From: Cyclina sinensis
Lineage: Eukaryota; Mollusca; Bivalvia; Venerida; Veneridae
Assembly (NCBI GenBank): GCA_012932295.1
Contig: JAAONU010000014.1
Location: forward strand, 40,966,770-41,030,769
DNA length: 64,000 nucleotides
Direction of reading: 5' to 3'
Position numbers and translations under genes: made by a program. Positions 55,960 to 64,000 of this stretch are shown piece after piece; position 1 is the first letter of the stretch, and every line of letters starts with the position of its first letter. The notes under the pieces were generated by a model. The model was not told the origin of the DNA. It saw nothing but the letters and a program-made list of their open reading frames with translations, and searched no databases.

Positions 55960-58900
55960 CATTTCAGGGAGAGATACATTCAGCATAATTTTCTGTACGG
56001 AAAATTGCCAGTATTATATTCCTATATGTACAATTTGAGCGGGGTTAGTGTTATCCAGTATTATGTAATTCTATGTTTTGATTGGCTGTTAGAAGATCCG
56101 ATTATTGCCGAAGCATTGCGTATTTTTACGATGTACCACCTGTTGAATCAATTTGCGAAGTTCTGTTATTCCGGAAATCTTCGGACAGAATCACGGACAG
56201 AATCACGTGACTGTCTGGTAATATTGTGTAGGAACATTGAATGTTATTGTTTTGAAATCTGTTAATAGTAACAAGTAACTGGTAAGAGATACAGGTAACT
56301 TTTTGAAGGCTGGCAAAATTATGGCGGTTGATAAAAATGCAAAACATATAATTTTGTAATTACAGTTACAAAGTCATTTTTCATCGAACAATTCAATATT
56401 TTAAATCATTTGAAAGGTCTGTAAACTCATATTTTACATATATAAAAAATATTTTTCGAAACTGTTCACTTTCTTGTTTGTACATGGTTAAACTTAGGCG
56501 AGGGGAAAATCCCGGGATCGTCTTTAGAAAAGCAGGGATCCGGGATCGTATTAAACATATAGTAATACGGGAATACACCACCTGCCATAGGTGTCATCGA
56601 TAAATTATCGATTATCGCTTGCCTTTTGTTACAGATAAGCATGTATAGTATAGGCGTGAAAATCTTTTTTTTCAGTAAATTAATTTTATCGTTGATGGAT
56701 TTTACTTTTTATATTGAATAAAGTTGCGACATTCTTTTTATTACTATATTAGCATTTTAATATCGTATTAACATGTGTACTGAAATTCTTTATAAAGCAT
56801 TACCAAAAGTACGTGGTAATTAAAAAAAAAATATCTAAGCAAAATAGGTTTTGAATAAACATTTGTTTATTTCGTTATCGCAAAAATCAAATAATGTAAC
56901 TTTTTTATTGCCACAAATTACGGCAAATATCAAAACCAACACTGTTAATTGTTTCCCTATATGTTTAATATGATCCCGGATCCCGGGCGTCCCGGGTCCC
57001 GGATCCCGGGATTTTCCCCTCGCCTTAAACTTAGTGCATCTAAGGTGCTAGAAAAATGTTGAACAAGGAAAATTCAAATGGACTTGAGTCCATTTGAAAG
57101 TACGGTTTTTTACTGTATTTTTAGGGAATCTTAATTTACAGCACTCTATTTTGTTTGCAGATGCCAATAAAAGAAATTCAATATATATCTTTAAATTGAT
57201 CCTGTCTGTTCAGACATATTATAACTAAGGTAATGCACATTTTTTGAAGAACAACAACGTATTTGTTCAGCCTTTTATTTCCATATATCTCTTGATGTTA
57301 ATGGTGATAATTATGATACTGAAACTTTGTTTTGTTGAGTAACAAACTAACATGAATTTCATGGAATAACATGCTTGAACAGAATAACAAACATACTTGA
57401 ATAGAATAACAAACACAATGTATACTTGTAAAATCAATGATGATAATAAAGTATGACCATGCTTTGATTACTTTGGTATAATTCAACATAAAGACCATGT
57501 GAGACACAGTCACTGTCGTAGCAAAGTACGACCGGGAATCAGACAGATTTTTTTTTTTTTTTTTTACTTTAGATAACTTTTTTCTTCGTGAGTCGAATTA
57601 TATTATTTGAAAACATTAAACATAAACATTGTATCATTTTACATCATTTGAAGGCTCTGTAAATTCATATTTTGAAAAAATAAGCAGATTTGAAATTTTT
57701 ACTTTTAAAAAAGAAATCAAAACTAATTTATACCTGTTGTTTCAGCATTTTTCAGCATTTTTCTAGCAGCTTAGATGCACTAAGTTTAACCATTTACAAA
57801 CAAAACGTAAACAGTTTTGACAATCATTTTTAAACATGTAAAATATGAGTTTACAGACCTTCTACATGATATAAAATACTGAACTGTTTGATGAAAAATG
57901 ACTTTGTATTTGTAATTACAAAATAACTATGTTTTGCATTTTTATTAAACGCCATATTTTTGCCAACCTTCAAAAAGTTACCTGTATCTCTTATCAGTTA
58001 CTTGTTACTATTAATAGATTTCAAAACAATAGCATTCAGTGTTCCTACACAATATTACCAGACAGTCACGCGATTCTCTCCGAGGATTTCCGGAATAACA
58101 CAACTTTGCAAATTAATTCAACAGGTAGCACTTCGTAAAAATACGTAATGCTTCGGCAAATATCGGATCTTCTAACAGCCAATCAAAACATAGAATTACA
58201 TAATGTTGGATAACACTAACCCCGCTCCAATTGTACATATAGGAATATAATACTGGCAATTTTCCGTACAGAAAAATGCTGAAACGACAGGTATGAATTA
58301 GTTTAGTTTTTTTTAAAGCAAAAATTCAAAATCTGCTTATATTTTCAAAATATGAATTTAAAGAGTCTTCAAATGATGTAAAATGATACAATGTTTATGT
58401 TTAATGTTTTCAAATAATAAAATTCGACTCACAAAGAAAAGAAAAAACATCTTAAGTTAAAAATTCAGTCTGGTTCCCGGTGGTACTTTGCTACGACAAT
58501 GACTGTTCCTCACCTGGTCTTTAATATGTTGAATTATATCAAAGTAATCAAAGCATGGTCATACTTTATTATCATAATTGATATTACAAGTATATTTTTA
58601 TTCTATTCAAGTATGTTTGTTATTCTATTCAAGCATATTTGTTATTCTGTTCAAGCATGTTATTCCATGAAATTCATGTTATTTTGTTATTTAACAAAAC
58701 AAACACTGTTTCAGTATCATAATTATCACCATTAACATCAAGAGATATATGGAAATAAAAGGTTGAACAAATATGTTGATTTTGTTCTTCACAAATTGGG
58801 CATTACCTTAGTTATAATTTGTCTGAACAGACAGGTCTTCAATTTAAAGATATAAATTGAATTTCTTTTTATTAGCATCTGCAAACAAATTAGAATGCTG

Positions 58901-58985
58901 TAGCTTAAAGTTCCCTAAAAATACAGTAAAAACCGTACACTCAAATGGACTTATGTCCATTTGAATTTTCCTTGTTACAATGACT
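55960..58985. repeat. Interlaced inverted-repeat complex (A-B-C-A'-C'-B')
   Basis: Block A (55975-57050, excluding the MITE) recurs inverted as A' (57765-58285). Block B (57050-57535) recurs inverted as B' (58460-58980). Block C (57590-57760) recurs inverted as C' (58290-58440). A' is therefore the loop of a large B-C...C'-B' hairpin, and A is a second copy outside. Paired frames such as 56126-56347 (-) and 57929-58138 (+) encode matching peptides because of this. No transposase or known domain is seen. Poly-T at 57549-57566 separates B from C. Confidence 0.82.
56497..57024. mobile_element. 528-bp MITE with 9-bp TSD and a preserved empty site
   Basis: The ends are ggcgaggggaaaatcccggg then atc, perfectly inverted at 57002-57024. 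The duplication ttaaactta lies at 56488-56496 and 57025-57033. The sister arm at 57775-57795 has the same flanks with a single ttaaactta, which proves the insertion. Subterminal GC-rich 'gatcccggg' words contrast with an AT-rich core. The 9-bp duplication fits a MULE-type mover. Confidence 0.9.
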
Positions 58986-59272
58986 CCTGATGTTTTCCGA
59001 AATGTTTACATAACAACAAAACTAGCAAAAAATAGTTCTTACGTCATCGCACCGACTCAAGGACATAAGTTCAGCTGTGCGCAGCGCAGTTGAGTATTTA
59101 TCACAGCTTTTAACAGGCACTGCCTATCTTTCCAAATAGATAACGTGGCGTTTAATCAGTGTTGTCGGTTTATTTTCTTAGAAGTTCTGGCACAAATGTG
59201 ATATAAGAAAACAAGAAAATTGATATAGTCTGCTTCTAGTTTGGAAGTTGGAATTATTTCTGTGAGCGGAAA
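58986..59272 (+). promoter_or_regulatory. Presumed promoter/5' UTR of the C3/TEP-like gene
   Basis: This 287-bp stretch separates the inverted-repeat complex from the start codon. A perfect CRE/ATF-like ttacgtca lies at 59039-59046. A weak TATA-like gtatttatc lies at about 59093. Function is inferred from position only. Confidence 0.35.
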
Positions 59273-59328
59273 ATGAATGTATTAGTGTTTTGTGTCGTAT
59301 TTTTGTCATTAGTGGCTGGTTTTAACAG
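59273..59328 (+). CDS. C3/TEP-like exon 1 (signal peptide)
   Basis: Encodes MNVLVFCVVFLSLVAGFN, a hydrophobic signal peptide, ending AG before GTCAGT. This ATG is chosen because the signal peptide starts there and the phase fits exon 2. Confidence 0.9.
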
Positions 59329-62300
59329 GTCAGTAACATTTTCTAAAGTCACATAAATAAAGTGTCGTTCAGTTCTTTTTTCTGTTTGTTGTCTCAGGGA
59401 TATAGGTGTTATATTTCTTTAAGGTTTAAATTTTTAGACTGATTAAGATCTAAACTTTTTGTTAAAAAGCAAGTTTCTCTAATAATATTTAATAAATTAT
59501 TTATAAATCTATCCTTATTGAATGAATGCGGGTTATATTACATTTTAAAAGTAAAAGAAACACAGTAAAGTTAAATATCTTTTGATATTTTACCCAGCAT
59601 CAAGGACTATTACTTCGTCATAGCACCAAATGTGATAAGATTTCATCACAATGAGACAGTTACAGTAAGCATATTTGGAACCCAACGCAATGTCAGGGTC
59701 ACGGTAAGAAAAATTAAGACACGTTAAATGGAAATTACAAATTTGTCTGTGCGCTCTTAGCTAACTATTAAAAATAAAATGTTTCTATGCATTCTTAATT
59801 TAGACTCTGAAATTTGGCAAAAATATGTATAAAGTTCGTTCATTCACTCATAAGACTCAACCGCTTTGAACATAGTTGAGACCATTAACATGCATATAAA
59901 TTAAACTAGTAGCAGCAAATAACCGAGGAATTCATTTTACAAGTTGAGATTATTTGTTTAAATGCACGCTTCGGTACTATCGTAAACCTGTTTATATTTC
60001 ACGCCAGGTATGGCTTGAGCACAGAGGCAAGCATATCTCGGGAAAAAAAATGACTGTACCCAATGAACGTACGTACTTATATTCAAATTTTAATTAGTTT
60101 TTTTTTCTTTATATTAATCTGTTTGGTGGTAACATATATTATGAATAATTTAAACACATTTCTTCTGTCGTGTAAAGAAATTTGCATCTCCAACGACGTC
60201 TGTCCCTCCATCCCACTACAAAGAAAGAAGAAAAATGTTGAAACAAAGTTTAACTAAACAAACTCAACAAACTTACAGGAAACACATTGTGAAGTTTCTC
60301 AGTCCCCATACCTGCTGTTATCTTTATATAGAAATTATATAATTTTAAGATTTTGTGAAAAAATTATACAGTTATTCAAAAGACCGTTTTTATGTAGACA
60401 AGTTTTCTCTATTTATCAACCAAAGAACACCCTGTGCAGACGACAGTAGGTGTGAAAGAAGAAGACATTTTTGACATGGCTGACCTCAAACCTCGAGCTA
60501 TCAAACTATGTTCCAAACGGGAAAGTGAAGATGAAATTTGTAGGAACCTAGTTCTTAGCTATAGGACAGGGTATATAATCGTACAGACTGACAAACCTAT
60601 TTACACACCGAATCAGAAAGGTATGGTTTAACATATTTTCAGAGAAGGCAATTTCGGAAATAAGACGATTTTTTAAAGTAATGAAACAAGAATACCTTTA
60701 GATGCATGTATACAGAGCCCCTGGTGTGACACCCCTTTATTTTATTTTCTATGTAAGATTTCGTTTTTATTAAAAAAAAAATTCATTTCTACGAAATAGA
60801 ATTTCGTTTGTATAAAATCATATACTGCGTTTGTGAACTTTTATTTTGCAAAATCGGTTTGTTAATCTGCTTATATAATACGAGTTAATTCAGTGTCAAA
60901 ATTTATTTCCAAGTGGCGTTTTCACTTCAATAAGTTGCTTTGCAAGCATACGTTAAAATAGATATATATATAAAATTTGAAAACGTACATTTAAAGTTTG
61001 ATATTTAATGCCGAAAATACAAAAATACGGGATTGGCTGTCGAGACTTTCGAGGCGGGTCTCCTAACTCCAGAGGTTACAGCACGAATTGGTTTATCTTT
61101 GTTCATCTGTACAGGTTGGGCGCTCTGTGTTCACCGAAAGTACTGACGACCTATCGCGCGCATCACTGCCGTTTATATTAAATCAGCATTTTTACTGCTA
61201 CAACTGCAGTGCCTGTCACAATCGACGCTCACAAAGCTCGTATCTACGCACATATTTGGCACAATCTTTTGCCTAGGAACGGTACGTCAGGACGTCTGTC
61301 CTAAGTTTGGTGTCAGTTAACAGACCGTCATCGCCGGAAAAGGACATTGGACTCGTGGAGACATGAAATCGTCAAGACAAAACTTGCAGATGATTCTATT
61401 TTCTTACGAATCGATTGCAGCTTCGATGCAATGGTCTTGTAAGAATCATCAGCGGAATAAAAAAAAAACATTACACTAATCGTTGTTTATTAAAGAAGGA
61501 CCGTTTCAGGTGCAGAGGCACTTTAATGGTATTGGTGAGAGAAGCTTATCGGCATGGTACCCCAACTATAATATAAGACAATTTAAATGTCCATCTTTAC
61601 AAAGAAGATATTCAATCTCCACATGTTTTCTCTATTCATTAAACTTGTGGCGTTATTTCTCATGATTGAGGGAGGTTTAAGCTATCCTTCAGTAATCTGT
61701 GATAACAAGCGTTATCTGCAGACACAGCGTTAATCGGCTGGCCCTCTAACAGGCCACAATAACATCCTATGAAAATCTTCGGGATAACCTTGGCAGCCAC
61801 TTACCGCGACGCCCAAACCCACCAGGAGTCGTCAATGAGCTGTTAGCGAACGTGTTTTACAACTAGCCTGGGTTGTCAAAAGACGTGGCTGTCAGGGATT
61901 CATTAGCGCACGTTGTTGTATTACGCTCTTATTGTCGAAATCTGAAGGCAGAACATGATATTTTAACATAAAATGTTGCTGTGTGTGTTAGTGGTTTTTG
62001 TAAAATTTATCAGTCTAAATAAATTAACAATATTCGACATTACTGTGAAATCATTTAAATTCGCTGGGATGAAATTTCGCGCAAACGGCAAAAAAAGTAC
62101 GTTCGCGCGGTCCTAAATTCGCGCATTTTATATTTCAGATTCAATTTTTTTTTATCAGCATAAAAAGCAGACGACAGCTGCATGACGCTGGATCACCACC
62201 GACGCGTGTATACGTGTCAATTACCGCGGTCCGCTTTCGAATATACAAACTGACAGGTCTAACTGTTAATTGAAGTTAATTGACACAGGTTAAGTGTACA

Positions 62301-63457
62301 CAGATTAAAAGATCGATACCGGTAGGTCTTTTGTAACGGGTCCCTACTCAATTACGCTAAAAAAACATTGCCGCTTGCGAAAATTAACTTTACTAATAAA
62401 GTAAACGCTTCAGACAAGCGTTCAACAACTCAAGGAAATGCAAACGAAACATACATGTACTTAAAAAGAAAACAAAATAAGTTTCATTTTAATTTTGCTT
62501 AATATTTAGAATTTGCCAAACCATCCGATTATTCAAGTTATATTGGCTAAAAAACAACTGTCAAAAGTGAGTGGAAAAATATATGCAGGTATTTCGGACA
62601 GGATCAAGATTCGGATAACGTAAATGTTTTATTAGTTTAATAAAAGCGCGGTCTTAAATTCGCGCATTGTTCCTAGCGCGAAATACGCGAAAATTCGTCC
62701 TACGCGAACAAAAATGATTTCACAGTATATGTTATGTTTACTTATAAGATTTTAATAACGAAGGTTTCGTTATGGTTTGTTATACCTGTTAATATACCTG
62801 TAATCAATGCATAAATGAACAATTTTCCTGTCGTTATTAGGTTTCTTTAATGAAGTACAATTTAATATTATTGGATTATTGTTTTATTTCTATAAAATAA
62901 TTTTTAAGTTGTCTTAACTGAAATAAAATGTAATTGTTATTTTAGTAAAACTAAACATACCAAAATAAAAATACAATGTCAACAGTATTTTGTTCAAAAT
63001 ATTTCCTTTTATGTTTCGTTAAGCTTTGTCTTAAGAGTTCAGCCAAAATTGTTTTGAAATCCTTGTATCACAATTTCTTTTAATCGAACCAACTTTATTA
63101 TTCTTGTTTTAGTGAAGATAAGAGCACTCCCACTTGACGAGTCTCTGAAAGTCTTGAAAGACGGCAAGACACAATTGGCTTTTGACATTGTGGTAAGTTG
63201 CAACAAAATCTTTTATGGCCTGTTTAGAAAAAAATATTCAGCTCCTAAAAACAATTATAAACAAAAACAAAAGAAATAAGTTGAGTGGCCATTGACAATG
63301 ATTGTTGCATCATGTTTTTCAGAGCCCATCAAATTTAACCCTTGACCGGAAAACGTTTACCTCTAAAGAAAATAAAGCCTTCTACAGCCACACATTCAGA
63401 CTACCACCACATCCAGAGAAAGGCATCTGGGCAGCTAGAGCTTTCTACAAGGGACAG
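59273..63457 (+). CDS. Complement C3-like / thioester-containing protein, N-terminal part (runs off window)
   Basis: A secreted protein of the C3/alpha-2-macroglobulin/TEP superfamily that tags or traps targets in hemolymph. Six exons are visible: 59273-59328, 59598-59703, 60008-60068, 60426-60620, 63113-63192, 63323-63457, giving about 211 residues. Exon 1 is a signal peptide (MNVLVFCVVFLSLVAG). Then come SIKDYYFVIAPNVIRFHHNE and TVTVSIFGTQRNVRVTVWLE (macroglobulin domain 1), and GYIIVQTDKPIYTPNQKVKI (the QTDK.IY.P hallmark, start of macroglobulin domain 2), RALPLDESLK, and LDRKTFTSKENKAFYSHTFR...PEKGIWAARAFYKGQ. All introns are GT-AG with matching phases. The thioester (GCGEQ) region would lie far downstream, outside the window, so C3 against CD109/TEP cannot be decided; FGTQRNVRVTVWLE leans to C3. 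Confidence 0.92.
59598..59703 (+). CDS. C3/TEP-like exon 2
   Basis: After acceptor tacccag, it completes Ser and reads IKDYYFVIAPNVIRFHHNET then VTVSIFGTQRNVRVT, the first macroglobulin domain. Donor GTAAGA. Confidence 0.93.
60008..60068 (+). CDS. C3/TEP-like exon 3
   Basis: Reads VWLEHRGKHISGKKMTVPNE, ending with one base of the next codon at donor GTACGT. Confidence 0.88.
60426..60620 (+). CDS. C3/TEP-like exon 4
   Basis: Contains HPVQTTVGVKEEDIFDMADL, then SKRESEDEICRNLVLSYR and TGYIIVQTDKPIYTPNQK, with donor GTATGG. The acceptor at 60425 (ccaaag) is chosen for its pyrimidine tract. An alternative at 60446 (cgacag) keeps the same frame and drops seven residues. Confidence 0.88.
61060..61950 (+). 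pseudogene. Degenerate Tc1-type transposase relic
   Basis: Inside intron 4 of the C3/TEP-like gene, broken frames recall a Tc1 transposase. Near 61345 there is HWTRGDMKSSRQNLQMILFS then YESI (the 'RWT..DW..VLFSDESRF' block with the Asp changed). Near 61740-61860 there is NLRDNLGSHLPRRPNPPGVV then NELLANVFYN, the 'IEHLWD.LGRR.R.R..PP....EL..AL..EW' block. It is more decayed than the copy at 40.3 kb and from another family. Terminal repeats were not found. Confidence 0.6.
62041..62727. mobile_element. ~687-bp MITE with TACTGTGAAATCATTT ends
   Basis: The 16-bp ends are inverted copies at 62041-62056 and 62712-62727. Inner flanks carry matching, imperfect 'aattcgcg/cgcgaattt'-type words (aaattcgcgcattttat against taaattcgcgcattgttc). 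A TA duplication is possible. It lies in intron 4 of the C3/TEP-like gene. Confidence 0.78.
63113..63192 (+). CDS. C3/TEP-like exon 5
   Basis: Acceptor ttgttttag, donor GTAAGT. It completes Val and reads KIRALPLDESLKVLKDGKTQ then LAFDIV, the macroglobulin-2 strand after QTDKPIYTP. Confidence 0.93.
63323..63457 (+). CDS. C3/TEP-like exon 6
   Basis: Acceptor tttttcag, donor GTAAAG. Forty-five codons including SPSNLTLDRKTFTSKENKAF and PHPEKGIWAARAFYKGQ, matching the 'L...P..G.W.I.A.Y.G' strand pair. The next exon lies beyond the window. Confidence 0.92.
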
Positions 63458-64000
63458 GTAAAGAAATCTTTAGTCATTGTATATATGACTTGTTAGCGTC
63501 TAAATGTTCGCACTCCATTGCATAAACAAAACGACTGACACGCACAGACAGACGCGATGGTTTAATTAGATAGTGAAGACTGTCTCAATAAGATTGCCAT
63601 GTTCGTTTTACAGATTGTATTCGTATGTACATAAATTTGTAAAATAGATGGCATTGTGGCAAGCATATGTTAAGAAAATAATATCGCTTGGTTCAAGATC
63701 TTAATCTATTACAATAATGAACCTAAAAGTTAACAACAACATAATACCGGTACAGAAAGGCGGGGCTTATCAGCTACTGGCTAGTTCAAGCTGACCAACA
63801 GTGAGTTGGAACATCACATAATGCATCTGTCTGTAGCAATTGATTCCTTTTTGTGATATTAAAAAGTTGATTGCTACGCAAGAACGATGTTTACATTCTG
63901 AACATCTGTTGAAATAGGATTTTTTGTCCGATCACGTAACAGTGTTTCAAATTTAATGGCGCTTTATTTTGGTAAATAAGCATTGATCCCCAGCTCAATG
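63458..64000 (+). other. C3/TEP-like intron 6 (partial)
   Basis: It begins at donor GTAAAG and runs to the window edge. No further exon with the expected macroglobulin pattern is seen. Confidence 0.6.

Noticed and set aside
58981..58987. AP-1-like tgactcc at the edge of the C3/TEP flank
   Set aside because: One base off consensus, and at the boundary of the repeat complex; not enough support.

Overview
This window looks like nuclear DNA of a marine bivalve mollusc (a venerid clam is my guess; the species cannot be fixed from sequence alone). The reasons are AT-rich sequence, genes split into small GT-AG exons, a bivalve-style C3/TEP gene, an HSPA12-like HSP70 relic, and many repeats of kinds common in bivalves: tRNA-derived SINEs, the 'accaagattgttcaaatta' repeat, TTAA-flanked MITEs and foldback elements. 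No bacterial-type genes are seen. Most open frames in the window are chance or repeat-encoded.

Layout. (1) 1-7038 is an uninterrupted 28-bp satellite of about 251 copies that runs off the left edge. (2) 7190-12522 holds a SINE-like unit, a decayed LINE and a small TTAA-flanked MITE. (3) 13016-14640 is a broken HSPA12-type HSP70 gene on the + strand. (4) 16058-38918, minus strand, is an apparently intact 15-exon gene for a mitochondrial ACSF2-type acyl-CoA ligase of 589 residues. All exons were joined by hand with consistent phases. A tiny first exon encoding the mitochondrial presequence lies 11.2 kb upstream of exon 2. Its introns hold SINEs, nuclear-receptor-half-site-rich repeats, a PIF/Harbinger relic and a MITE. 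(5) 40022-41529 is a Tc1-type transposon with intact 19-bp inverted ends and a lightly damaged transposase. (6) 43.5-55.95 kb is a second LINE, split by two large insertions that each left target-site duplications: a foldback element with satellite arms (45135-50082) and a MULE-like element (50681-55768). The MULE-like element is itself split by a 2556-bp palindromic element with CACGGTG ends and a 5-bp duplication (52337-54892), which resembles the Transib/RAG-like class. (7) 55.96-58.98 kb is an interlaced inverted-repeat complex; one arm carries a 528-bp MITE and the other arm preserves its empty site. (8) 59273 to the right edge is the 5' part of a complement C3-like/thioester-containing protein gene on the + strand, six exons visible, with a Tc1 relic and a MITE in its fourth intron.

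The two intact genes are unrelated in function (mitochondrial fatty-acid activation; secreted innate immunity) and nothing suggests co-regulation. The most unusual part is the transposon nest between them. Its insertion order can be read directly from target-site duplications and from LINE reading frames that resume across the insertions.
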